From Strigamia acuminata (Eukaryota > Arthropoda > Chilopoda > Geophilomorpha > Linotaeniidae), in assembly GCA_949358305.1 (NCBI GenBank), contig OX442322.1, positions 7,874,001-7,938,000 on the forward strand: a stretch of DNA of 64,000 nt, written 5' to 3'. Position numbers and translations under genes: made by a program. A model generated the notes under the pieces. The model had not been told where the DNA came from and did not search any database. It saw only the letters and a program-made list of their open reading frames with translations. The first letter of the stretch is position 1; each line of letters opens with the position of its first letter. Shown here piece after piece: positions 31,701 to 41,063 of this stretch.

Positions 31701-31896
31701 ATGCGCTTCTACGATCGGGTTTAGGCTTACGCCGTTTTTGCCTCGCTTCGTGCGCTGAGGCTTTGGGTAAGGGACCTCCAGATCGCAAGTGATAGTCGGC
31801 GCCTTTACGACTGCCGGCTCTCTTGTTTGCGTCGGAGTCGGAATCTGTTACTCGGGTATTATCTGCCATTTCTTGCTTTGGGTATGATGTAATCAC
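28786..31896 (-). CDS. Gypsy1 gag
   Basis: 1036 residues, starting at ATG 31896 only ~25 bases after the PBS. The N-terminal half is low-complexity and rich in Ser, Arg and Glu, with a strong RS/RE stretch (for example GERRRERERDERRERE). The conserved retrotransposon gag core (WYQGLKGVNWDDFLMRFDLRYGE) comes next, then a single CCHC knuckle CFKCNQPGHYSNEC near the end. The stop at 28786 follows two A_AAA_AAC heptamers by a few codons. At over 1000 residues it is long for a Ty3/gypsy gag, mainly because of the N-terminal extension, which may direct nuclear or RNA interactions. Confidence 0.93.
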   Translation of the reverse strand: MITSYPKQEMADNTRVTDSDSDANKRAGSRKGADYHLRSGGPLPKASAHEARQKRRKPKPDRRSASEASHPSRTETRQRLDETERGEEQSHSKLPRSNRDGETSGNEVLSRNQSPRLTHDTEVGSPKAASPIQKTASNTTANSALNTPITQSRPASVRSEGHKSNSSSVKRVSSQPYSVSGTLIDAMQLAQAEGVRYTLPTGKITVYETLQIVRAALKAHSVSPQITIVEGAHAQQLVDSAQFEADAENEARQAIRERRRKLAEREAQALEYGRTQPNPTTPEEVEIVDRALRAHRYAFHSQQEAERAFMARLRRDDPKSVRKPEVSSSELSDESLEGDPKRTPKAKPKPQPERATPATPRKRDASAREQQTRPRMQALDSATNNAITRLINANNARRNEEQALTSQQHDNPQGTEWQQPVPILKDDESSRRQSHDRTSSREEGKRDERPKYFHYGNSDSSSDGLESNAPSHHDSERGSGERRRERERDERRERERDDRRRGRKESNSSRRNPPRRSPSPDPSSDPSSNDDRRKEKSSNRRKRSNSPRDREKRRRSENSDHRREEFQDLPRQSAFTDSTGRQYTMGELGRALLGSLKAEGIDLSKRNDRNRSTGDRVKKKYAVSRRDTMSVTGNIRWQFYIQNRFDGSWKAGDRFLDEVIRIKTATKATVGDMLTHGIVELMTGSAREWYQGLKGVNWDDFLMRFDLRYGETPEEVSRKMRGLRQMPGETIMDYDIRARLLFEKAPMEFHATGFNLFFLGGLSEYSQRVLLEERAPTGGSYEEMSAFLFENTIDIEKRYYSALPEAEKAATAKRLKLSAERYGATDKIMRPTEYLSGIMELAEASVGLQIKNKLTSPLPSNPLAAPKKAPTASAMQATLEEVKEGEEAEQNVGKSDEKEEKDDYSTDEEIRSYRDTLSTGCDEEGPLVHLIHRDRAVEEFRARLKPNAGRIPKYFRKNYTPPSKADPEKKKSTEAPRDKSNIRCFKCNQPGHYSNECPRTAKEDAKFDAIMKQMAEIKLAMAKNESKNESAQAAKK
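28813..28831 (-). promoter_or_regulatory. Gypsy1 gag-pol -1 frameshift site (two tandem slippery heptamers)
   Basis: The minus strand contains A_AAA_AAC in the gag reading phase twice, at 28831-28825 and 28819-28813, separated by five bases. Pol lies in the -1 frame relative to gag. After slipping at either heptamer the -1 frame is open through the gag stop into pol. Gypsy2 has one such heptamer at the equivalent place. Confidence 0.88.
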
Positions 31897-31920
31897 AGGT
31901 TAGAATCAGTTATTCGACTT

Positions 31921-31939
31921 GATCCCGGACAGGCCCCCA
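31921..31939 (-). promoter_or_regulatory. Gypsy1 primer-binding site (tRNA-Pro-like)
   Basis: Two bases after the 5' LTR the minus strand reads TGGGGGCCTGTCCGGGATC. It matches the usual complement of the tRNA-Pro 3' end except for CT in place of TC, and is identical over 18 bases to the Gypsy2 site. A host tRNA-Pro with a GGCCTGT acceptor strand would pair fully. Confidence 0.78.
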
Positions 31940-31941
31940 CG

Positions 31942-32961
31942 TGTCGCGCTCAACTCTAACCGTCGCTAACTCGTGGGTTGATTACTTAATTCGACTAACT
32001 CACTACCGCTTTGCTCAAGCGGTTTACCCAAAGAAATGATTACACAGATATAAAAGGTAAAATATAATATAGATTTATTCTGTGGGACAATGTACAGATA
32101 TATCTTATATATATATATATATAAAAGGTAGGTAAAAGGTAAATCGGAATGGGTGAAGGGAAATGGAAAGGTAAAGGTATGATGAAAGCTGGCTGGAATC
32201 GGCGAGGTCGTCCTTTGTTTCGTTCGCGTCCAAGATGGCGTCCTCGTTGTGGCAACGCGATGTCGTCTTGGGCCGGCGTGGCAATATGGCGTCCTCGGCT
32301 CGTCTCTGGCTGGTCCTTCGGGCTCACGCTGGTCGGGCGCGAGTGAATGCTTAGTTAAAAGGCTTACTTCGGGCTGTTGTCTAGGTTTTTGTGTGGTGTC
32401 CGGCGATCACACAGCGGCGGACTCTTCTGGCTCCCGGCGGTCACACAGCGGCGGGAACGCTCGTCGTGGTTTTACTGCAGTTTAGGCTTGTGCGACCGTT
32501 TGTCTGCACAACTCGCTAAACTGGAGTGGTTTTTACTATTTCTAGCTGGTGTGCTAAAATAGTGTGGTAATCTTATCTCGCAGGTTACTCTGCGGAGTTT
32601 GACACTGACCAAACGTACTCACGGTAAATTGTCCTTTGTCCTTGGTCAATCCCAGTATATTTACTTGGGCCTGATCTTGTAGGACGACGGGTTTTACGTG
32701 TGTTTCTCGTTTGATGGTTGTGTTGGTTCTGCCCGCTCAGTGCAAGGCACATTCCTTTGCACAAAGCGGGGTCGACAGGTGACCGGAATCACCCAATGGT
32801 GGGGTGGACGAGCCATCCCCACTCCCTCAGGGCAGACGCCTGTCCATTGACTAGATGTCAATGCACTGAGGGAAGGGAGACGCGCTTGCGGCTCCCCTTA
32901 CACCCGAAACGAGGTCACGAGAGAAACTCTTCGTTGACCCCGGTCCAGTCGGGTCACAACA
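31942..32961 (-). repeat. Gypsy1 5' LTR
   Basis: 1020 bp, matching the LTR at 12253-13272 by eye over its full length, and followed by the ACAC duplication. The promoter for gag-pol RNA should lie here, reading leftward. The AT run near 32104-32124 could hold a TATA element. Confidence 0.93.
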
Positions 32962-33931
32962 ACACAAGAAAAAGAATAAATATAGAGGTTTTTCTACCAA
33001 TCAAATTGCAGCTCTACAGTGAGTGCAGTATTTACATCAGAAAGCATTATCATCATGCAATAAAACTTAAGACTATTACATTGCTAAATACACAAATGCC
33101 TAATTACTCACAAATACCTCATAAAACCCACAAAAAGGTAATTTTAAATACATCTTTACAGAGACACTTAAGCCACGCCCACAGCAATGGCGGACAATGA
33201 GAGAGAGATTGCTCATATGAGCACAAAAGCAATCCAATTAACCTTCCAGGACAAGTGAGAGGCATTTTAAGGTAACAAATTAATTAATAGGCATACAAAC
33301 AACTAATATATGTGGTTTTTAATCCGTGACAGGACCTGGAACATTTCTACCAGCTGTCCAGAGGCGGACACGCATAGGAGGCGATCATTTGCACGCATTT
33401 TGGACGTTTTCACACCTGAAACGAGCGGTGTTGAACTCACATGCGCACAATAGACACACAGGACATTAAACAAGGTAGGAAAATTGCTAATAAACTGATA
33501 AAATGCACTGAATGCATTTAAACATTAATAATAACAGTTAGATCTCTTCCAGTCCACATTTGAATTGAGCGAGATGCATCCAGCTTGTCATACTGCTTAC
33601 ACTAATGAACTGGAAATAGATAACACTCAAGAAACAGGTAAAAATTGCACAAAACGTTAATAAGTGACAACAAAAACTTACAAAGCAATATTTTGACATT
33701 TCAGATAATTAATTCACATGGCAAACGTTCACGGCAATGACACTAGTACACATGTGCTATGAAAACATTGATTTCAGACACGGAAATATTCAGATAATTG
33801 ACAAATTCAAACTCAAACACACAAGAATGTTATTAAAAACGTTTTGTCTGTATTTCCAGGAAATTGCCACATGTATAGATTTTCTTCCTAGCCGGTAAAC
33901 GTTTTGACAACTCCATTTGTTGCTAGCAACA
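32962..33931 (-). repeat. BEL2 5' LTR, second segment
   Basis: Starts with the duplicated ACAC and continues the BEL2 LTR exactly where 12252 stops, to the palindromic end GCTAGCAACA. It is followed by the BEL2 target duplication ATGG at 33932-33935. One difference from the left LTR is visible (ACAAAGC versus ACAGAGC). Confidence 0.92.
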
Positions 33932-34790
33932 ATGGATTGTCGAGGAGGAATGCTGTTGTCCAGGTCTTTTTCTTGGGAAGGTAAAAGCTAGGATTTTCCA
34001 CATAAAGATGAAGGATATCTTGGTCGAATGAATTTTGCTTTCCTAGATAATTGGGGTCTCGTTCAAAGTAATCCCATTTGTCGACATCTTTTTAATAAAC
34101 TAAACACTTAACTCTTACAGTCAAATAATGTCTACCCCTAACACACAGTAACTTGAAGGAGAACATAAAATGCAATTAACTTCAATAGTTTTGATTTAAT
34201 TTAGAATTGCATAGATTTTATCTCTTACCCCAGTCAATGACAGGTTTTTTGTTCTTACTGATCAATTTCACTGAGACAATCATCCATTGTAGGTTTGACA
34301 CTTAGGAAATTTTCTCAGTTATCACAAGGATAATTGTGAGAATTCATGCTCAATTCGCAGACAGTTGAAACACAGACGGTTTTGTTTGACTATCTGTCAT
34401 ACTAAAACCTTGGATAGGTCTCAAATAATAGCTGTCCGGATACAAAGAACAGGAGAATCTTTTCCGTGACGCTTAACTCTTCACTTTCTTGAATAATTGT
34501 TAGAGTGCCATAATCTGCGCGGTTTCTGTTCAGTGACACCATATTAACTTTACAAAGGCGAAGAGATATAAAAAAGGTGTAATCATCCAATTTCTTTGTA
34601 AATTCGCAAAAGCGGATATAGGTGTCAATTAATAATTAGGTAAATCAGTTTCCCTTTTTATTAAATTCAGTTGATGTCATAACATACAGAATGTTTGGCA
34701 TTCGGGTCACTTCACTTCCTTTTCTATTTGCCGGGAAGACCTCCTGAGAGGAGTGGAAAAGTCATCCCTTATAGGACATTGGGCAGAGTG

Positions 34791-34884
34791 TTAGGCCTAG
34801 TTCTCAAACAGTAGATCAGATGGAAAAAACATCTCAACTAAGGGGCAAGCAAATGTGTCTTCAAGGAGGAGGAGAGTCAGCTTG
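34791..34884. repeat. Fragment related to BEL4 LTR
   Basis: About 94 bp beginning TTAGGCCTAGTTCTCAA and including AAGCAAATGTGTCTTCAAGG matches 60439-60533 with a few mismatches. It is probably a remnant of a BEL4-type LTR. Confidence 0.65.
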
Positions 34885-34977
34885 GAAAAGGAGTCCAAGT
34901 GAGAGAGAGAGAGTCACATAGTTAATTGAGATAGGAAATTACACCCTTAGAATATATACACCGGAAAAGACAAAAAC

Positions 34978-35110
34978 TGGCGTAGACTCGAATCCTGGTC
35001 AACAGGTACAACAAAACTGTTTCCGACGACTTCGGTGGAAGTGCAAAGGAAGCAGGGAATTCGATGTTGACCGCTGATCTCGTATAGTGGCTTTGAAGAC
35101 TTGAAATTCA
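34978..35110 (-). repeat. Decayed BEL LTR/PBS junction
   Basis: Contains AGACTCGAATCCTGGTCAAC, then a TGTTT.. LTR-like start, then TTGACCGCTGATCTCGTATAGTGG. These correspond in order to the leader end, PBS, LTR start and LTR sequence at BEL2 11662-11790. It is an old relative of the BEL2/BEL3 lineage. Confidence 0.6.
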
Positions 35111-35163
35111 TCTGCAGGTCGAATATTTGGATTTGAGTCACTGCATTTTTTCATTCCTCGTGA

Positions 35164-35330
35164 ATTAGAAGAGGTCCAAGTTCGGACAAGAGTGCCGACG
35201 CCTAGTCATTAGAATAGAAGAGGTCCAAGTTCGGACAAGAGTGCCGACGCCTAGTCATTAGATTAGAAGAGGTCCAAGTTCGGACAAGAGTGCCGACGCC
35301 TAGTCAGTAGAGTAGAAAGGTCCAAGTTCA
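35164..35330. repeat. 49-bp tandem repeat, about 3.3 copies
   Basis: The unit containing GAGGTCCAAGTTCGGACAAG recurs at 35171, 35220 and 35269, with a shortened last copy near 35317. Copies differ by single bases, so the expansion is recent. Confidence 0.85.
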
Positions 35331-35515
35331 GAAAAATAATTAAGGGTAACACACGTTGCTTAAAACTCCCCTTATTATTTATGGTTTTTTGACACCTAGC
35401 ATAATTGAAGATTGGGAATTTGAAATACACGGTTCAGGTCGTTATTCACCCAAAAATTCCAAACTGAAAAATAATTAAGGGTAACACACGTTGCTTAAAA
35501 CTCTCCTTATTATTT
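35331..35515. repeat. Duplicated 50-bp hairpin-forming sequence
   Basis: The sequence starting GAAAAATAATTAAGGGTAAC and ending in CTTATTATTT occurs at ~35331-35380 and ~35466-35515. Its ends are partly complementary (AATAATTAAGGG against CCTTATTATT), so each copy could fold. It may be a very short transposon-derived piece. Confidence 0.5.
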
Positions 35516-36102
35516 AAAATCGAGTCAGATAGAAGAAAATGTGATGAGACATTTTTAACAGTTAGATTTCCGTGTTAAATTACCTGAGAGGTTTTTAAGT
35601 TAAAGGAAATAATTAATATCGAGATCTGATTCATTTGAGAAATGACAATGTGTCATTTAAGGTTAGAGTTTCCATAATTGGAAAAAATTCTGGACTTAAG
35701 GGAAAAGATAAATTTCCACCAGTGGATACAGAAATTGCTTTGTCAATTTAATGAAAGGTTAACTTGAATTTTACTTAGCTTTGAAGTTCTGTTGATCCAT
35801 GCAATGACGAAGAGGATATCCACGTGGGTTGTCGAAAATTGAGGAATACGGTCGATATTCGTCCCTGCGTATCAGAGTCAAATAGTTAGTTGAGTCAAAA
35901 GAAAAATGTAAAGGAGAGAAATTGCATTTGAGAAAGACAAGATATCCAAGACATTTTTTGAGATTCAGGAAAAGAAGAATTTTTATTTCCCACAAAAATA
36001 AAATACAGTTCTTTAAGTGTAAAAGAAAAAAAGAGGAAAACTATTGTACAGTATAGTTTTAGACATAATGATTTGCAATTCCTTTTGTTTCGGCGAGAGC
36101 GC

Positions 36103-37682
36103 TGTTGCGAATCGGTTCGAAACAGGAAATGCTTCTCAAAATATAAGGGAAAGAAAAGATGGTGAAAGTTGAAATAAGTTCGAACTTTTCACTAAAAGAA
36201 AGAAAGAAATAAATTAGTTAAATTTATTTACCACTCAGAAGGCAATCCGTTGTCACTTAGTTGAAGTGGAACAGGCATCTTCTCGGGGTGTCGATCACAT
36301 TGAAGTTCTAGGAGGTTCTGAAAAGGAGTTCGAGCTTTTAAATAATTGTTCATATCGGGAATTAATTGCTACAACTTATCTGACTTTGAAGAACTCCCCG
36401 GGTCGTGATAAAATCTCTGGATTCGAGTATGTCTGAAAGGAAAATACGTGTTAATTATAATCGAGGTTTACAGGTTTTCATTCGCGTTGATTTAGCACTT
36501 ACGGATAAATTAAGACGGTTCGCGGGATGAGGCAGGAGCCACAGGCCTGCTTCAGATGAGGGAATGCCTGTAAATAAAGAATGTTTAGTTTAAATATAAT
36601 TACGCTAATTGTTAAATTTATGTTTGACTTTGTACACTTGAAATTGTTTACCTTAAGTTTGGCTGAATATGGATGCAATTCGGTTTGTGAGTTGCACGAG
36701 GCTGTAAATAGATATTAAGTTTTATTTACACTTGTTATTTATTCAGATATTTATTTACCTTATAGTTATATCGTTGAAGAACATCTCACGCTGTTGTGAA
36801 GTCGAGGAGACGGAAATCGTACGGCTTGGTTCGGGTGATGGACGCTGAAATGGCCAAAGGAAACGCTCGTTTAAGCTCAAAGACACAAGCAATATGTTGG
36901 AAGGAAATACATATGTGCTTACTTACCTGATCGGTAATTCATGGGATCGCGGGAGAAAAGTAATCCGCAGCAAAAGGCGATCGTGAGCGAAGGCGTTGTA
37001 TTAGGTCGGCCATTTTCAGTAGTTGAGACCCGGATGAAGCGTGCGGTTGAATGTTTCTTCGATTATCTGCTAATGTAAATAGTAATTAGGTTTGAATTTG
37101 TAATTAGAGGAATTAGTTTAAGTAATTTGTTCACTTTCACTCCTGATTTAATTTCGATGTGAGAATAGACGATTTGCGAGAGATAACAAGACGCGATGGA
37201 GCATTCATACTCGCAAATGACGTCATACACAGAGGAGTTGTATTTTATCAATGTTTATATAACTCAAGTTGTTGTTTGTTAGTTTAAGATATGTTTTTAT
37301 CTCGGATTGCTACTTTCTATGTGATCTGAGAAGTGTATTTAAGTTTGACAATTTGTATTCAATCATTTTCAATGTTAAATTCGACACTTGTGTTAAAAGT
37401 GATGATTTTAGGCCAGAAAAGCGCCTGACAACTCCACCTCTGTTATATTTAAGTAGGAAGCTTCATGTCTTCTATAAATGAAGTTTCTGAGATATAATTA
37501 AGACATTTATGCAATGTTAGGCTTAAAAAACATAAACCTTGTTTTGTGACACTTGATATTTAATTGTTGTCCATCTCGTGTCACGTTTCGTCTCATTGTT
37601 AAAAGGATTAAATTCCTCACTTGCGAATAAAACCCCACGTTGAAAAGTCAGGTCATCTTTCTCTCTCTATCTCCTTGCAACA
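36103..37682 (-). repeat. LTR-like sequence (LTR5), left copy
   Basis: Starts TGTTGCGAATCGG and, if a BEL-type LTR, ends CTCCTTGCAACA at 37682, about 1580 bp. The first 614 bp are repeated in the same orientation at 59707-60319 on the far side of the satellite. The end matches the TTGCAACA/GCAACA termini of the other BEL LTRs here, but no second full copy or coding region confirms it. Small ORFs are unsupported. Confidence 0.45.
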
Positions 37683-37820
37683 AAAAATGCTTAAAACCAG
37701 GCATAACGACGAGAGTCGATGCGACTCAGATCGGGCGATTTGCACAAGGCAAATCAATGCTCCGTGCCCGAATCCTATCCTCGAATCGCTGGCGTTGAAA
37801 TCGACAGGCGATCTGAAAAA
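37683..37820. other. Junction between LTR5-like sequence and satellite
   Basis: 138 bp without similarity to the satellite or to the other LTRs. It ends ..CTGAAAAA immediately before the first satellite unit. It could be the 3' end of a BEL5 internal region or unique DNA. Confidence 0.35.
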
Positions 37821-39670
37821 AGTCAACTGTGATGAGATCAAAAGTCTATTCTTCCAAATCATTACTTGGCTGTTGCTAAAACTTACATTGAAGGCTTCTA
37901 CTAAGGTTTAAACACTATTTCTGAACATTCAGAGACATTGGTCATGTGGTGTTTGTGCTAAGTCAACTGTGATGAGATCAAAAGTCTATTCTTCCAAATC
38001 ATTGCTTGGCTGTTGCTAAAACTTACATTGAAGGCTTCTACTAAGGTTTAAACACTATTTCTAAACATTCAGAGACATTGGACTTGTGGTGTTTGTGCTA
38101 AGTCAACTGTGATGAGATCAAAAGTCTATTCTTCCAAATCATTATTTGGCTGTTGCTAAAACTTACATTGAAGGCTTCTACTAAGGTTTAAACACTATTT
38201 CTGAACATTCAGAGACATTGGCCATGTGGTGTTTGTGCTAAATCAACTGTGATGAGATCAAAAGTCTATTCTTCCAAATCATTACTTGGCTGTTGCTAAA
38301 ACTTACATTGAAGCCTTCTATTAAGGTTTAAACGCTATTTCTAAACATTCAGAGACATTGGTCTTGTGGTGTTTGTGCTAAGTCAACTGTGATGAGATCA
38401 AAAGTCTATTCTCCCAAATCATTACTTGGCTGTTGCTAAAACTTACATTGAAGGCTTCTACTAAGGTTTAAACACTATTTCTGAACATTCAGAGACATTG
38501 GACTTGTGGTGTTTGTGCTAAATCAACTGTGATGAGATCCAAAGTCTATTCTCCCAAATCATTGGTTGGATGTTTCTAAAACTTACATTAAAGCCTTCTA
38601 CTAAGGTTTAAACGCTATTTCTGAACATTCAGAGACATTGGTCATGTGGTGTTTGTGCTAAGTCAACTGCGATGTGAAATGAGCTCAAAATTTTTTTTTC
38701 AAAATTTATTGCTTGGATGTTGCTAAAACTTACATTGAAGCCTTCTACTAAGGTTTAAACACTATTTCTGAACATTCAGAGACATTGGTCATGTGGTGTT
38801 TGTGCTAAGTCAACTGTGATGAGATCAAAAGTCTATTCTTCCAAATCATTGCTTGGATGTTGCTAAAACTTACATTGAAGCCTTCTACTAAGGTTTAAAT
38901 ATTATTTCTGAACATTCAGAGACATTGGTCTTGTGGTGTTTGTGCTAAGTCAACTGCGATGTGAAATAAGCTCAAAATTTTTTTTTCAAAATTTATTGCT
39001 TGGATGTTGCTAAAACTTACATTGAAGCCTTCTACTAAGGTTTAAACACTATTTCTGAACATTCAGAGACATTGGACTTGTGGCGTTTGTGCTAAGTCAA
39101 CTGTGATGAGATCAAAAGTCTATTCTCCCAAATCATTACTTGGCTGTTGCTAAAACTTACATTGAAGGCTTCTACTAAGGTTTAAACACTATTTCTGAAC
39201 ATTCAGAGACATTGGACTTGTGGTGTTTGTGCTAAGTCAACTGTGATGAGATCAAAAGTCTATTCTTCCAAATCATTATTTGGCTATTGCTAAAACTTAC
39301 ATTGAAGGCTTCTACTAAGGTTTAAACACTATTTCTGAACATTCAGAGACATTGGCCATGTGGTGTTTGTGCTAAATCAACTGTGATGAGATCAAAAGTC
39401 TATTCTTCCAAATCATTACTTGGCTGTTGCTAAAACTTACATTGAAGCTTTCTACTAAGGTTTAAACGCTATTTCTGAACATTCAGAGACATTGGTCATG
39501 TGGTGTTTGTGCTAAGTCAACTGCGATGTGAAATGAGCTCAAAATTTTTTTTTCAAAATTTATTGCTTGGATGTTGCTAAAACTTACATTGAAGCCTTCT
39601 ACTAAGGTTTAAACATTATTTCTGAACATTCAGAGACATTGGTCTTGTGGTGTTTGTGCTAAGTCAACTG
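37821..39670. repeat. Satellite array, segment 1 (140/147-bp units)
   Basis: Units start AGTCAACTG and recur at 37821, 37961, 38101, 38241, 38381, 38521 and 38661. Two main types occur: A (140 bp, with TGATGAGATCAAAAGTC) and B (147 bp, with GATGTGAAATGAGCTC followed by a T-run). A variant A' carries GGTTGGATGTTTCTAAAAC. The segment is cut by BEL3 after AACTG at 39670. Confidence 0.95.
39667..39670. repeat. Target-site duplication ACTG of BEL3 (left)
   Basis: ACTG of the satellite precedes the LTR and is repeated at 46248-46251. The uninterrupted satellite reads AGTCAACTGCGATG. Confidence 0.85.
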
Positions 39671-41028
39671 TGTTTCTGGCAAGGTCGCAGGCGACAACCA
39701 GGCCAGAAGGAGGGGCGGCAATACTTGACTGCTGCTTGGCTAAAATTGATACACAGAAGTTGGCCAAAGACTTGAAGAAATGCAAACACTGGAATTGAAC
39801 TTGCTGCTTCACATGTTGATCTGCCACTGGTGAGTTCAAGGAGGAGGAAGGAGGATTTTTCTACTCACTGCACATTGCTTTCTGGTTGTATAGAGAAATG
39901 AAACTTGGAGAGAAATAAAAAGAACCCATTTTATTCTCTAAATTCTTAACAAGACTACTACAATTGAATCACGAGGATTTTACAAAGAAGTCACACGTTA
40001 ACAATAATAAGAAACAACAAGTGTAACTATCTCCACATTGTATAAGGACACTTGCACTTAAAGTTACAGAGGTCTCTAAGTGCTTGTAAAGAGAAATAAG
40101 TACTGCTGGCACAACAAAACTACCGTAGAAGTTAATAGTTGAAAACACATAAGCCTAACAGCAAGTATTTGACATTAAATGCAAAAGTATACATTAACAA
40201 CAGTCTCTAAACACAATGCTCATTGAGAACTAAATTATTCACTCTAAAACACACTGAACAACTCATAAAATAGAGAAAAGAATAAGTAAAGACATTTTAG
40301 ACCAATGAGCTGGCAACTTTACAGTAAGTGCAGAAGTTAAGTTATAAATCAACACAGATAAATCTTAAACTTAACACTTTTACATTGCATAATAATTAAG
40401 TGATTAATTATTAATCAGAACCCACAAAAACTCTTTGGGATTAAACATTTTCTCCTCTCTTTACAGATACAAGTAGACCACTCCCACAGTAATGGCCGAC
40501 AATGTAAACAGAGATCACTTGCAGGAAGATAAAAAGGCTTGAAATTAGCTCACTAGACAGGCTACACACAATCTTAGTTAACAAAACGCTTAATTGGTTA
40601 GTAATATACAGAAAACAAACAGAAATTGATTGAAACAGCTTAAAACTGATAATAACATACATTTCTCATTCTAGTACCCTTTTGCTGTCTGAGAGCATCA
40701 TTACACCTTGTCACTACATTGACAGTAGTGGACTGGAAACAGGAAAACACTTGGAAACATCAAAACATGCATAACACAGGTAAACAAGATAGAAAATAAA
40801 TTCTAAGTGGATAAATAACTAATGTAAAAACTCTTTTCTTCCCAGATTTATCCGGTCAGATCAACCAGTACTGAGAAATTCACTCAAACTAACTCAAAGA
40901 AGACTTATATTCAGATAAGTGTCTAATTAAATTCCCAATCTAAGATAAATATTAAAAACCCTTTTTAATAATTCCAGATGACTAATTTTTAAGACGTTTA
41001 GCAGCTTTCCTTTATGTTGCTAGCAACA
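39671..41028 (-). repeat. BEL3 3' LTR
   Basis: Runs TGTTTCTGGCAAGG..TTGCTAGCAACA on the plus strand, 1358 bp, the same as the 5' LTR. In element orientation it opens with the palindrome TGTTGCTAGCAACA, as in BEL2. Confidence 0.93.
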
Positions 41029-41063
41029 TAGATTGCCGGCGAAAAGAAAGTGCGAACAACCCA

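Larger units (their letters stand above)
12253..32961 (-). mobile_element. Gypsy1: Ty3/gypsy element with gag, pol and a spliced ORF3, interrupted by Copia
   Basis: Two 1020-bp LTRs (12253-13272 and 31942-32961) look identical, start TGT and end ACA, and are flanked by the target duplication ACAC at 12249-12252 and 32962-32965. In element orientation: 5' LTR, PBS, gag (31896-28786), -1 frameshift, pol (28762-24692), ORF3 exon 1 (24215-24126), intron, ORF3 exon 2 (23278-20711, then 13506-13309 beyond the Copia insertion), polypurine tract at 13273-13283, 3' LTR. All frames are open apart from the Copia insertion, so the element was probably functional until Copia landed. Confidence 0.95.
6430..33931 (-). 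mobile_element. BEL2: non-autonomous BEL/Pao element, complete but split by nested insertions
   Basis: In element orientation the order is 5' LTR (right side), PBS, leader, one gag-protease-kinase-remnant ORF, and 3' LTR (left side). The 5' LTR is interrupted by Gypsy1 at 12253-32961. Removing Gypsy1 and one ACAC copy leaves a 1507-bp right LTR, exactly the length of the left LTR at 6430-7936. Flanking ATGG at 6426-6429 and 33932-33935 is the 4-bp target-site duplication. No RT, RNase H or integrase lies in the 3.8-kb internal region, so movement would need enzymes supplied in trans. Confidence 0.92.
33936..36102. other. Spacer with decayed BEL fragments and short repeats
   Basis: No coding region recognised. 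It holds a fragment related to the BEL4 LTR, a decayed LTR/PBS junction, a 49-bp tandem repeat and a 50-bp duplicated hairpin (all listed separately). The rest (33936-34790 and 35520-36102) shows nothing I can name. Confidence 0.55.

Noticed and set aside
35060-35095. tRNA-like piece (TCGTATAGTGG) repeated in BEL LTRs
   Set aside because: Only a short resemblance to the D-arm region of some tRNAs. No cloverleaf or anticodon arm could be built, and it is part of the LTR lineage.
37821-39670. Regular repeats resembling a CRISPR array
   Set aside because: Units are 140-147 bp and contiguous with no unique spacers, no cas genes are present, and the setting is eukaryotic. It is a satellite.
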